A DNA stretch of 64,000 nucleotides from Agroathelia rolfsii (Eukaryota; Basidiomycota; Agaricomycetes; Amylocorticiales; Amylocorticiaceae): the NCBI GenBank assembly GCA_018343915.1, contig JABRWF010000001.1, positions 3,100,001-3,164,000 on the forward strand, written 5' to 3'. The position numbers and the translations under genes are program-made. Each line of letters starts with the position of its first letter. Position 1 is the first letter of the stretch. The notes beneath the pieces are model-generated. The model was not told the DNA's origin and ran no database searches. It saw only the letters and a program-made list of their open reading frames with translations. Below, in pieces: positions 33,001 through 46,211 of the stretch.

Positions 33001-35327
33001 CGTCGGAAGGCTATGATCAGCCGAAGAACTGGGTCAATGGTCCAGAGCTAACCCTAACCCCCGACCATTTTGATGCTTATGTGAAAGTGAGTGCTTTTTG
33101 ATGACGTCTACCTTATCTTTTTCCAGTCAATTCGACAGAATGCATACACTGAGTCGTTTTTCCACACCCTTTGTCGTTCTTGAGCCAATATCATCTAATA
33201 CACGTATCCAATAAAACATACCTGTTTCTCCGACTACAACCACAACATGACTGCGATCCAACATCTCTAGAAAGTCCTGTCTAGCCTTGAACGCCGGAAG
33301 ACGTTCTCTAGTTTTAAGAAGCTCCACATATTTACTCGAAGATCGAACAGAATCGAAATCCGCTTGGACCTGTGCATCGGTTCGATCGTCCTGTTTTGAG
33401 CGTATCCCTCTTGATTGGCCCCCCTCCCTCCTTTTGTTGCCTGCCTTTGGCGCTGACGAATCTGCTACATCATCTCCGGATGCCAATTTCTCTTCAGACT
33501 TGGGTGGCATGAGATTCTGTAACACCTGCACCATCTCAGGCGGGCCTTGAGACTCCACCAAAGCCCACTCATCCTCCAACACGCGCATACATGCCATGAA
33601 TAACCCTTCACCAGGCTCTATCAAAGTACCATCCTCGACTGCAAGTAGGATTTTCCCCAGTAAGTGCAAACGAACATATGCCGGCACTGTCTTAGAGGTG
33701 ATGAACATCGCAGGACACCGTAACGAGGAATAGCCCGCTTCGCAAAGGACATGGAGCTCGATCGGGGCGGTGAACATGGGCATCACCAGCTCGGGTGGCT
33801 CCGCGTCAAGAACTGAGGACACGCCCATGGCGTCCATCTCGTCTTCCGTGACTGTGTAGTTGATTTCGGAATCGGGTGACTCTTCAGTGAAGATGTCAGC
33901 AGTATCGAGGCCGAGGAGCTTTTTGCCCAATGCGCGAATGAGGTGCACCCAGGTGTCGACGAAGGCGGGATCTTGGGTGAGTTGTTTTACGGCGTGCGCA
34001 GGCCATCCAGCTTGCTTGATTGCCTTATCTTCTGCCCATCTTTTTTTCAGGTCGTCAGTGCCAGTGTGGGCGGAAGTGACGAAGGAGTTGGATGAGTTGT
34101 TCTGTGGCAGGAAGCGTTCGGGCAGATCCACCTCAGGCACGTTGAGAACCAGGAACTCGATTGCAGCTTCGAGCGGTGTGAGGTTTCCTAATAATGCAGA
34201 GGCAAGAGATGAGTTTTCCGAAAGAAATGCTATAGCTTTCTTTTGCTGAGGCACGGTGAATCCGAGGAGACCAAGATCTGTGGCCACTTGAGGCGTGGCT
34301 TTCTCATTCAGACCATCTGAGGATGGCTGGGTATCATCTGCCTCTGGGTATATCTTAAATGCCTACTTCCCTTGGTTAGATTTATTTGGCGTTGAAATAT
34401 CATTATGCCATGAGCATGCCTTTTTTATTGACCCCTCAACCAGCTCGCGCAAATTCGTCGCCATTTTGACTTCAGGCGCATTTGCAAACTCTGGTGAGAT
34501 ATTCTGCTCCGGAGGTCGACGTCTGTCTTTATCGTCCGCCTGCGACTCTTCTTTCTTTGCATTGGCCTTGGCACGTTTCGCCTCAAGGGCTTTACGAGCC
34601 TCAAACGGATCGGATTCGTACATCCACTTCTTGTGTTCCGGAGTGTTTTCACTGTGTTCTTTAGCTAACTGTTGCCAATACTCTCTCGGACCAGGAGGAA
34701 GAACCCGGTTGAGCTGTATCCCATTGCAAAACTAAAGCCACATGATTTCTGAGCAAAATTCGATATCAATAATTGCCTGCTGGACTCACTCGGTATAGTG
34801 CATATGTAGCGCCCCATTGACGAGCCTCTGGTGCTGTCGGACATACATATGGGGAGTCGGGCTCAAAACGGACTGTCTCTCTGTTGCCAGATTTATCCAC
34901 CTTGGCGAGGACAACAGAGAAGGAGAATCCCCCCTTGCAAGGTTTCTAGATATATCTCATCTGCTCCGTGAGATCTTTTTGCAGGCAGACAACACTTGCT
35001 CAAGATAAACAAATAATCACAGTATCGACGTTTGCTTTGGACCATCCGTTCTTTTGACATCTGGTTTGGAATATGAGATCTGTCAAAATGCTTTTTCCAT
35101 AGACTTGATCGCCAATAACTTGAAAATGATGGCGATCCTGATGTATTGCAGTCAAAATACTACCTTTCGTTCAATAATGACAGCGGATATTTGGATCCAG
35201 GAGGAAATAATGGAGGCGGTTTCGATGGCCCTGCTTCATCGGCCGGAGTTGCATTGTTGACCTTTTTATTGGCTTTTGAAGAGTTTCCTGCATTGCCGCT
35301 GGAGACGATGCCTTTTTTGGGCGGCAT
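30068..35327 (-). CDS. DEAH/DEVH-box RNA helicase, DHX29/YLR419W type
   Basis: A large SF2 helicase of the group with UBA-like and RWD-type N-terminal regions; animal DHX29 aids 40S ribosome scanning on structured mRNA. Start chosen at ATG 35327 (MPPKKGIVSSG), the first Met before a basic disordered region. The UBA-like segment is around LGLLGFTVPQQKKAIAFL, and the RWD-like part around IELHVLCEAGYSSLRCP. Helicase motifs: I (VVVVGETG, then an exon with GKTTQ), Ia (TQPRRLSAMSVSARV), II (DEVH, with an intron between DE and VHERS), III (ILMSATI), V (AATNVAEVSITID) and VI (QRRGRAGRNQPG). The HA2 and OB-fold C-terminal domains follow, and the protein ends ALLANDGLSD (stop 30068-30070). All motifs needed for ATPase activity are present. 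It is head-to-head with the thiolase gene. Confidence 0.9.
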
Positions 35328-36131
35328 TTGTCTGAGAGAACCTTGCTTGGGAAGAAGTACACTTGCCAGTGAGCTTGGGTTGCGTTTGGCGGTCCGATGG
35401 CATAACATCCGGCCGCCGGATCAAGAATACTTCCAGGATTGCTTGCCCTCGATATATGCATACCAGCGAAAACTTAACTATAGGAGTATGTGTAGAATAG
35501 TGTACTTGTTATCGATAGCTTTGAGTTTGTACATGTGATACACTTATCTACAGCAGGGTAAATTGATTTGGCTAATACACGGACGACTGCAACGCGACGG
35601 TTAGCGAGCCAGCGGCTCTCCAGTCTTTTTCTCATAGCCAGTCAGCGAGGAAATATTGAACATCATACACTAGGCTAAGTAGTGATTCGATTACAGTAAT
35701 CATTCCAATGTTGCTGTCACCCGCATCACCACTAAACCGTATACCACGATATAAGCTGCATAAACGTAAGAAATGTACTTAGTAGTCCTGCAAAATGGAT
35801 ACTCCATGAGGGGTCCCATGTCCCCATTCGAGCGCGACTTCGCGGCCATGCCTCGTCTTCCAACGATTCCAACTGGCTGCCAGTGCGTGCTTTCGAAGTC
35901 ATCATCATCATCATCATCACACCGGCTACTGCACTTTCCCGGTTCAGCTTGTCCCATTACACAAGATTGCTATTTACTGCATCTGGCCCTCGTTACTACT
36001 TATTCAGTGTCTCTGAATTGCTCCGAGTCCCCCACCCCGTTCCCGAACCTCCACCACTGCTAATATCACGACCACTACGACACACTCCCCAGCTGCTTCC
36101 AACTTTTACTAGACTTGCGCTATACTGAAAC
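35328..36131. other. Divergent promoter region, helicase and thiolase genes
   Basis: An 804-base gap between two start codons on opposite strands. A TCA repeat (six units, about 35899-35917) is visible. A minus-strand open frame at 35700-35957 has a hydrophobic end but matches nothing I know. The last 130 bases before the thiolase ATG are C-rich, as expected for a fungal core promoter. Confidence 0.5.
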
Positions 36132-37853
<1,722 letters not shown>

Positions 37854-38176
37854 AGGGTGTACTGTATATGACGACGAGTGCCAGAAATATACGAGATAAT
37901 AAAAGAAATGGCAAAGAAAATAGCCAAATTAAGGCGGTCTAAGAATATAAGAGGACAACGGGCATAATTTGCCCTTAGTTTCCGTCACGACCGATCCACC
38001 CTTACTCGGTCTCTCTCTCTCTTCCTCCCCTTCCACCACCACCACCACCACCACCCCCCCCCCCTCCATATTCCCTTTCTCTCTTCGTATTACTCTTGCC
38101 AACCCCCAGTCTTTCCTTACCCATTCTTTTGCATTTCACTGTCTGGTGATCCCAGTCAGAAAACTCGTGGCGCACC
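37854..38176. promoter_or_regulatory. CT-rich promoter/leader of the heparinase-like gene
   Basis: The 323 bases before the ATG at 38177 are strongly pyrimidine-rich on the plus strand. They include a CT repeat (about 38009-38020), a CCA repeat (38033-38053) and a run of 11 C (38054-38064). Long CT tracts just upstream of the start are common in highly expressed fungal genes. The start codon context is CACCATGG. No TATA box is obvious. Confidence 0.5.
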
Positions 38177-40672
38177 ATGGCCTCCCACGCGCGCTACGAC
38201 TCGATCAATAATAGTTCGAACGCACAGTCTCCCTACGGCTCTGGGGACCCATACTACAATGAATCATCTGGCTATATCACCCCCCATCCGGCCCCCAAGA
38301 AGGGCAGGAGCAACTGGATTCGATTCGGTCTTCCCCTTCTCATCGTAGCCATCGTCGCCGCCGTCCTTGGTGGTGTTCTCGGCAGCCGCAAGTCATCCAA
38401 TAAGGATGCAGCAGCAAGCGGCAGCAGCAGCAGCGCCGGCAGTGCTGCCCAGGGAAGTGCCGCTGCATCCGCGCAGAAGGCGATTGGCATATTCGCTACG
38501 GCTACCAACAGCTTTTACATGGTACCCGTTTACCCTTCCACCGTGAGTATCATTTTTCTATTTCTCTTGAACGGCTAATAATATTTATCCCATGCACTAG
38601 ACTAATACCGCTGCATTCATCAAACCCACTTTCGTTGACACGACCGACCCGAGCATCGCTTGGCCTACCGAGACCTTCAGCCCTGCGAGCCCTGCCCCGA
38701 CTACGGTCCGCCCAGATCGTCCTCGTATCATCGCACCATCCTACAAGTGGCAGGCGCTCCCTACACTCATTCAGAACAACGCTTACTTCAAGTACTGGAA
38801 CGATACTATCTTTGGCAACGCTACCGTCTACAAGGCTGCCCAGCCCGTCCAGTATTATATGGATGGTGGTAACGGTATTCTTGATATCGCGCGCCAGATC
38901 AAAGAGCGCACAAAGGCCTTTGGCTACGCCTACCGCATGACCAACAACACCGAGTGGGTCGATCGCTGCTGGGAGGAACTCCAGAACGCAGCTGGCAACG
39001 GCACAAACAGCTTCGGTCCCAACGATGTCACGCGCTGGAATCCGACCCACTTCCTCGACACAGCCGAGCTCACGGCCGCGTTTGCGGTTGCGTACGATTG
39101 GATGTATGATGCCTGGACATCTGACCAGCTTGAGTCGATTCGATGGACAATGATCCAGTATGGTCTCTTGCCCGCTCAGACGGCACTCGTCGGCCCCGAT
39201 CCTGATTACTACGGTTGGTGGACAAAGAACACGACCGGCAACTGGAACTGTGTGTGTAATAGCGGTATCACGCTCGGCTCGCTCGCTATTCTCAACGACG
39301 ACACGACCGGTATCGCGCAGGAGCTCATCCCGCTCGCAATCGCCAATGCGACGGATAACTGTGTCTTTGGACCAACGTCGGACGGCACCTGGTCCGAGAC
39401 GGCCGACTACTGGTACTTTGGCTCGACGGGTCACGCTGAGATGTCATCGACGCTCATCTCGGCTACGGGCAAGGACTGGGGGATGCTGACCACGAATCCG
39501 GATATGTACCTTTCTGGTATATACCACATGCATGCGCATGGCCCGACCTCGCTCTTCAACAACGGTGACACTGGACCCAACAAGTTTTCGGCGACAGCCA
39601 ACTGCCTCTTCTTCTACGCCACGGCATACGGCCACCCTGAGATGGCACTCTTCCAGCGTGATCAGTTTGATGCGCCGTCAGACCCGTGGAGCATGTTCTG
39701 GTACGACCCAAGCGTGAACGGCGCCTTCTGGGACGATATGCCGCTTGATCACTACTTTGATAACGAGGTGACGCAATGGGCCGCGATGCGTAGCAGCTGG
39801 ACGGACGGTGACGCGCTCTACGTGGCCATCAAGGCTGGCATGAACCAGGGTCGCCAGACGCACAACGATCTCGATGCGGGTGACTTTGTGCTCGACGCTT
39901 TGGGAACACGTTGGGCTGGCGAGCTCGGTGACGGCAACTACAATGCACCGTACTACTTTAGCAACGACTCGCAGGACAGCGTTCGGTGGTACTATTACCG
40001 CAAGATGACCGAGGGTCAGAACACGATCTTGGTCAACGCCTCGAACCAGAATGTGTTGGCCCGTCCTACGGTCACGTATGGGTCGTCGAACGATACACAG
40101 GGATCGAGCACGGTGTACAATGTGCAGAGTAACTCGACGGCGTACTTTGTTGCCAACTTGACAAGTGCCTACTTTAACACGTGGGTTTTCGTATAGTTTT
40201 GATGTTTTGATTGATCGTTTAAGCTCATTTTTCTTCCGCTTGCAGTGAATCGTTCTGGCGCGGGATGCGTACTCTCAATTCTCGCAAGCAAGTGCTCCTC
40301 CAGGACGAGATTACGGCGACGGGCAGCATCCAGTGGCGCATGCACACCAATGCGACGGTGACGCTCAACTCAGACACGAAAGCAACGCTTACGATTGGGG
40401 AGGAGACGATGATTGTAGAGCTGCTGAATGCGCCGTCGGGCGTCAAGTTTGGTACCGCTGAGCCTGTACGATTGCCGACGGACCCTATTCCGCCTGAGCC
40501 TGATCAGCCCAACCCCGGTGTGACGGTGCTGACGATTGATGGAATGGAGTCGAGCACGTACACGCTGCAGGTGCTGTTCAGTCCACAGTGGCCGGGCATG
40601 TCGTCGAGCGATTATGTGACGCCGCCGTCGGTTGCACTGAACTCGTGGTCCTTGACGAGTCACAACAGTTAA
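38177..40672 (+). CDS. Membrane-anchored heparinase II/III-like protein
   Basis: A 790-residue type II membrane protein (exons 38177-38542, 38601-40180, 40246-40672). A short cytosolic head is followed by one membrane segment at residues 50-69 (FGLPLLIVAIVAAVLGGVLG), a Ser/Ala linker, then a large outside part. That part has an all-helical toroid like alginate and chondroitin lyases (MYDAWTSDQLESIRWTMIQYGL, WWTKNTTGNWNCVCNSG) and a beta-sandwich of the heparinase II/III type. Its signature is QTHNDLDAGDFVLDALGTRWA, which holds a conserved His. There are many N-glycosylation sites. Related proteins are widespread in Agaricomycetes, but their substrate is not known, since fungi make no heparin; an acidic cell-wall or extracellular polysaccharide is likely. 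The gene has only two introns, and its coding GC content is clearly higher than that of its neighbours. Confidence 0.87.
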
Positions 40673-41367
40673 AGTGTTTGCATGCACAGATTTTTTTTTT
40701 TTGAGAATGATGATGCCGAGGGCAGTCTATTCAGTGTATGATTCTGGACTTCCTGAGGAAGGGGATTGCAGGCCAGGTAGTTAGTTTACGAATGCTTGTA
40801 GTGTACCTCCGAGTCCTTATTTCTTTTCTTTCTTCTCGATAACGATGTTCAAAAAAGGGACGTTATAATTTTTCTTCATATATACAGCCTTTCTATTGGA
40901 ATACTTTTTTATATTCTGGTTGCCCTTGTGAATGAAAGCGGTAATCAGTTCCCACGATGTGTGTTGCCAGCCGCTCTAGGCCTATTAGACCCAGGCCTAT
41001 TACAACTACTCCAGCGACTTCAAGTTAGCCGCCCTCACAGTCTCTCCCTCTCCTCCCAGCCCATTCTTTTGTGAATAATACAGCCTGTGGCTGTAGATAG
41101 TAGTAGACCTATTAGCCGGTATGTCGCTTCTGCTCTCTGCAATCTCCATTGTGGACATGTTTTGTTGACGATTGGGATCCTGACCTCTCTCTACTACGGC
41201 GACGACAACAACTATTGTCCATTGCTACCCCCTCCCCCTCCCTACCAACCACACTCCTTTTCCCCTCCTCCATCTCTTTCTCTTGACGTTCACCATCTCG
41301 TTTCTGGTCCTGTCCTACTTCATCGACAACCGGAACAACAACAATTACTACAACCAGACCGCGCGCC
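40673..41367. other. Intergenic, heparinase-like 3' region and mucin-like promoter
   Basis: A 695-base gap between two plus-strand genes. The part from 41030 to 41300 is pyrimidine-rich and probably forms the core promoter and leader of the next gene. No gene is seen. Confidence 0.5.
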
Positions 41368-42856
41368 ATGAAGCTCGCAAGCACCTCCACCACAGCCAAG
41401 AGGCTGACCCTTACATTCCTTTTCACCATCACCCTCGCCCTTGCACTCGCCAACTCTGCAGATGCCAAAGGCCATGCACACCTCCCCGACGCTATCCAGC
41501 GCCGCCACGATCACCTCGCCAGTGATATGAAGCGCATGATCAAGAAACGCGCACCGAGTCCTCAGCTGGGACAAATTCTTGGTGAAAGCGGCAACGGCAA
41601 CAATGGCGGCTCCTCGGATACGACGACAAGCGCAGCAGCTGCTGGCGGAGGCAACACGGAAGCGTCGGCAACTTCGGCTGCTGCTACTGCTACTACGTCC
41701 TCAACCAGTACAGCGGCTGCGGCAGCGACAACCTCCTCTTCCTCCTCTTCCTCCAGCACCAAGGCTGCGACGACTTCGACGACACAAACCACGAGCAGCT
41801 CGTCTTCCTCCAGTTCTTCGTCTGTAAGTGTGCCTTTTTTTTTTTTTCTTCTTACCCTTGGTGATCGCATCATTGATTTTATTTTTATTATTAAATATCC
41901 AGTCGTCTTCGTCCTCGTCCAGCAGTAGCAGCAGCAGTAGCAGTAGCAGTAGCAGTGCCTCCTCGACCTCCTCCTCGACCTCCTCGAACACCCACACTTC
42001 TTCCAGCTCCTCAAGCTCTTCGTCCTCTAGCACCAATACCACCCCGGCACAGACCACCAATGAGGCATCGACCCCAACAGCGACGCAGGACAATAACAGC
42101 GCAACACTCAACCTTGCTGGCGTCACAACAGCCCTCACGACCAACAAAGCCGGTGAGACGGTGCGAGTGACGCTCACGAGCAGCGCCTCAGTCGCTGCCC
42201 CCACGTCAACTACAGCCGCTGCTGAGGCGGGCAAGATCACACGCACAGCACTCACGGTGCTCATCGCCATCGCGGCCAGCGTTGGTGGTGTCTTCATCAT
42301 CTTCACTGTCATCCGCAAGTGGAAGTTCAAGCCCTCGGCTGAGTTCGAGGACCGCATGCAGCCGATCGATTGGCAGCCGACGCTGGACGACGAAAAGGGC
42401 GGCTCTGGCCTCCCCGGACACCACCGCACCGGCTCCACCACGTCCTCGTTCCACTCGTCTGGACATACGGATATGGACCACAGCGGCAACTTTGCCGGGC
42501 GCGGTATAGCTGGCTATGGTGCCAGTGGCAATGGCGGCATGGGTATGGGTGGCCCATCTTCGGCTGACGGACACATGGCCGCGATGGAACCCATCCCGGA
42601 CCACGATTTCACGGCGGGCACTGGGGGATATAATCTTGGCGGTGGCGTGCCCGTAGGCGGGTACGCCGATCTGGCTCGTTTGCCGACTCCGCAGCCGATG
42701 ATGCACCCCCAGCACGGGCAGCAGCCGATGATGGACGAGCCGCTCGACCATGGTCCGAGCTTGACGCGCGGAAATATGCAGTATGATCCATTTACGATCC
42801 CGCCCCACCATGGCGCGAGCACTGCTGCGTATGATTACAATCATGCCGGATACTGA
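41368..42856 (+). CDS. Mucin-like Ser/Thr-rich single-pass membrane protein
   Basis: A 469-residue type I membrane protein (exons 41368-41823 and 41903-42856). It has a signal peptide (residues 1-33, hydrophobic run LTFLFTITLALALA), a short basic region with a possible KR processing site (MIKKRAPS), and about 150 residues of almost pure Ser, Thr and Ala, expected to be heavily O-mannosylated. A membrane segment follows (ALTVLIAIAASVGGVFIIFTVI), then a basic stop-transfer KWKFKP and a Gly/His/Pro/Met-rich cytosolic tail. The architecture is that of Wsc/Mid2-like cell-wall stress sensors, but there is no WSC domain or other folded outside domain. The single intron interrupts the poly-Ser tract. 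Function is inferred from architecture only. Confidence 0.82.
41903..42035 (+). repeat. Serine-codon repeat (TCN/AGY) at the start of exon 2
   Basis: A low-complexity tract of AGC/AGT and TCN codons encodes an almost unbroken run of Ser directly after the intron. Exon 1 ends in a similar Ser run, so the repeat spans the intron. Such tracts vary in length between strains by slippage. Confidence 0.85.
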
Positions 42857-44040
42857 TTGGCATTGAATTCAGTACCGACCAGCTAGCTAGCTTACCCGTC
42901 TGTCTGTCATTTGCTCCTCTCCCGTCCCCCTCCCTCCCGTTCGTGTCTAGTCTCTCGTCTGTCCCGTCCGTCCGTATCCCTTTTTTTCTTCTTCTTCTGT
43001 TCTTTCCGTGTGAATGTGTTGTATGGATGATCTCGGTTGCCTTGCAGGTGCTGCAGTGTACGTGGAATGCGATATGATGGGGGAAGGGGCATGATGGGTA
43101 GGCAGATATCAATTAGTTTATTTTTTTTCTCATCATGTTACCCCTACCATACCCACTGTTAACATTGACTTTTTCCCCTCTTGTCTATTTTGGAAAAGAT
43201 GTGAAATGCTCGTCTTCCCCCGTCCATCCTTGCTCCTGATACTACTACCACTTGGCAGTCTCAATGATCGATAATCACACACACATATTTACATGAAAAG
43301 AGAAAAAAAGAAATCCTACTCTATATTCCCATTTTATTATCTTGCCGTTTGCTTGCTTGTGCCTTTGTTCATCTGCCTTCTTGGATTTTTTTTTTTTTTT
43401 TTTCGCACGAACATACATTTGATTTAAGAAAAAATTGATTCGTAGCCTCTCAGTCTTTGGACAGGTAACAATGATAATGGACCTGGTTCCTTATTTATTT
43501 TCTTTTCTTTTCTTTTCGTCGCATTCTTCTCTTTGCTCTGACTTTTTTTTTTTCTTGTCTAATATATTTTCCTCTCCTCTCCGATTGTCTCCTCCTGGAC
43601 CATTCTCTCTCTCTCTCTGGTTATGCACTGTCATGACGTCCTCTCTTTTACATAAATACCCCTACTTTGAACATTTGAGCCTTGAACTTACACATCAATT
43701 CCCTCTTCCTCCTCTCCCTCTCTAACATAGTATCTCCCACAATGCGTTCGTGCATGTGTAAAAAAAAAAAAACCTCCCAGGGCAAAATGTTTGTGGTAAC
43801 TGGTAACGCTAGTCTACATATAGCATATCGTCACGATTGTTCTTGTGAATGTACTTGCTTGCTATATATCGCATCCAAGGGTGATAATATGACACACACG
43901 ATGCCACCAAAGCGACTTGTTATCATGTGCAAATCCACTCCAGTCTCAACCACAAGTCCCAATTAGTCCTAGGAAAAAAATATACAGGAAGCAATAATGA
44001 TAACAACGAACATCCCTCAGAACCAAAGGCTTAAAAAGGC
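42857..44040. other. Intergenic, convergent gene ends
   Basis: About 1.2 kb between the mucin-like gene (+) and IMA1 (-), which end toward each other. It is pyrimidine-rich on the plus strand with several T runs (for example 43387-43403) and short CT repeats (43601-43618). Open frames here are short and made of low-complexity sequence. No gene is supported. Confidence 0.55.
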
Positions 44041-46068
44041 TCAATGGCTCGTCCTCAGCATCTGCCACGCCGCACCGAACCCAATAGCCAATATGGGTAC
44101 CAAAGAGATTGCGTATACCCACGTCCAGCTCCACGCACCCTCTCTTCCTCCTCCTCTTCCCCCGCGCAATGCCCCCGATCTCAGCTGATTGCCACCTATA
44201 TCCACGAGATTCGTGCGCTCAAAGAGGCTCTCGAGCCCCGTCGGCTGCTCGGGCGGGAAGAATCGTTGGGGGCGAATGTACCCCCCTTGCTCATCATCCT
44301 CGTTTTCGTTGTTGTTGTTTCCTCCTCTTGTTGTTGTTGCTGCTGCTGCTCCTCCTCCTCCCTTCCTAGCCCGCGAATACCGCCCGCCCGGTGGGCCCGT
44401 TGGCGTCCAGTCCATCGCGTTCTCGTCTTCTTCGTCTCCCATCGGCGCATCGTCGTCTCCTTCTTCTTCCGCAGCATGAGGCGGGGCCTGCAACGAGGGG
44501 AGTCCAAAAATCGGATTGTTTTGCTGTTGTTGGGCCGCTACCGTTGGCTTATTCATGATGGGATTCGAAGAAAGCGAGAGGGTCGAGAAGAGATCGGACT
44601 CTCGCGGTGCCGGTGCTGTGAATGATGACGATGATACCGTCGCCGTCGTCTTCACGGGGGTGATGCCGCGAGAGGAGGGAGTAGCAGTTGTAGCCGAACC
44701 CGGCTCGGGCGTCGGGCGGGCGGATAGATGTGTGGTCGTATCGATGAGTCGGATCGTGGGTGGTCGTGAGAGTCGGATGAGGAAGAAGGAAGAGACAAAG
44801 GCCTGTTTGGTATGCATGTGTGATTCGTTGAGTGTGCCTATCTATTTGGATAAGATGAGATCTAGAAGAGGAGCACGCACGCATAATTCAGTAGCGGCGA
44901 CAAGAGCAAAATATGCGCGTATGCGGTGGCTTGATGATAGTATCAAATCAAAGTGTGTGCGAGAGGATGGATTATTTTGGAGGTACAAGAACGTCGAGTG
45001 CATGACGAATCGTAAGATCCATATGCCCAGTTGTAATCTCTGTGAAACTCACATGAATGTCGTAGAAGAGTAAGGCATGGCTGGAACACTTACAATGTAT
45101 CTTGATTTTCCATGTTGGCGGATATCACGCCCTTGAAGTTGCGCTCGGCGCATGGATCGGTATGTGGGATCCCAGAAAGTCCAGAAGATGGATAGGAGAG
45201 TGAGAAATGGTAGGAATGGCACTGCTTTGTGGAAGGTGGTTGGAACTACATCGGCGATGGCCACTATTGCATAATAGTCAGGAAACGGTCGAGCATACAG
45301 AGGTCATTGAATAAGGCAGGCTCACTATACATATAACCGCATATTGATAGCAGCGCAATCGTAATCCACAAAAGGCCGCGCATCCGCCACACGAGTAGTT
45401 CCCTGTTCATGCGCTCACGCTCTCTAGTCCGGACAGATACATGACGCTTCTGCCGTTCTTTTCCTTTTGTGTTCTTCAACATGCTCCCCAGTGCCCAGGT
45501 CCGTGCCATCTCTTCTTTCTTCTTGATCTCTTCGTCGACGGTTGACTGACAATTACTGCATACAGGCGGGTAGCGAAGTTGCAATGAGGCCTTGTAGTCT
45601 TCTAGCATTTCTAGGCGGCGAGGGTACTCTGGATCCTTTGTGGGGGTCATAAGACAATAACAATTCAGCAAGTCAATCTATACTCACATTTTTTTCTGGC
45701 AAATAATTTGATAGTAAGTTCATCGCCATCATTTGGTTGGTTTGGCAGGTATGGCAGAACGGCCCAGTACCATAAAGAGGTGGCAGATGGCCTTTGCCTG
45801 GAGAAGCTGTGGCGTCCACGAAGTGAGCTATGCTTTAAATTTCGCCTGGATATAAAAGATATAAACCTCTCTTGGCGAAACTATGCGCGTTGAGAGCTTC
45901 TTCGTGCATAGCTGCCTCATCGGACATGATTTCACCATGGGCATCGTAGCGATTCCATATTGTGCAGTGGGGGCAGCGAAATGAGCGTGTGTTTTCAGGA
46001 GTAGGTATTATAGCCGATTGGCAAAAGAAGCAGGAGATTGCACTAGACCGACTAAAGATACGAGACAT
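44041..46068 (-). CDS. IMA1: Inner nuclear membrane protein, Ima1/SAMP1 (TMEM201) type
   Basis: Ima1-type proteins sit in the inner nuclear membrane and link chromatin or LINC complexes to it. The N-terminal zinc-binding domain is clear: CFFCQS, then FRCPHC followed by WNRYDAHGEI, then FCHTCQTNQ, then PVCSNCQS, four CxxC pairs over several exons. Membrane segments follow (MRGLLWITIALLSICGYMY, AVPFLPFLTLLSIFWTFW, and one around LGIWILRFVMHSTFLYL). A long acidic and Asn/Pro/Gly-rich region then leads to a last membrane segment (WVYAISLVPILAIGFGAAW) and the end MLRTSH (stop 44041-44043). The start is set at ATG 46066-46068 (MSRIFSRSSAISC), because the frame further upstream has no ATG before a stop. 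It faces the SNAPC1-like gene across 143 bases. Confidence 0.82.
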
Positions 46069-46211
46069 GCGAGACCTTGGCTTGAAGGTATGTAGCAACT
46101 TAAGTCCAAGTGCGCTTGTGGCAACATCAGCCACATCTGCGTCATATTTTTATTTCCGCTGCTTGCTTCCGAGATGATCAGCGGAACCTTTCCTGGGCGT
46201 GACTTGCATGC

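Noticed and set aside
35700..35957. Small minus-strand frame with a hydrophobic C-terminal part and an Asp run
   Set aside because: The hydrophobic part resembles a small membrane protein, and a short intron could be drawn into it, but no family is recognised. The Asp run comes from a TCA repeat. It could be the thiolase leader in antisense. Not enough to call a gene.
38550..39434. 294-codon open frame on the minus strand across the heparinase-like gene
   Set aside because: It lies wholly antisense to a coding exon with clear protein-family motifs. Long antisense frames arise easily in GC-rich coding sequence with biased codons, and the translation has no recognisable domain.
41701..42489. 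262-codon minus-strand frame rich in Val, Glu and Leu
   Set aside because: It is the complement of the Ser-repeat exon of the mucin-like gene; its composition simply mirrors the repeat.
42206..42844. 212-codon minus-strand frame
   Set aside because: Antisense to the cytosolic tail of the mucin-like protein, low-complexity, with no family resemblance.
44044..44625. 193-codon plus-strand frame with poly-Ser and poly-Cys runs
   Set aside because: Antisense to the last exon of the Ima1-type gene; the runs are the complement of its Glu, Gln and Asn codon repeats.
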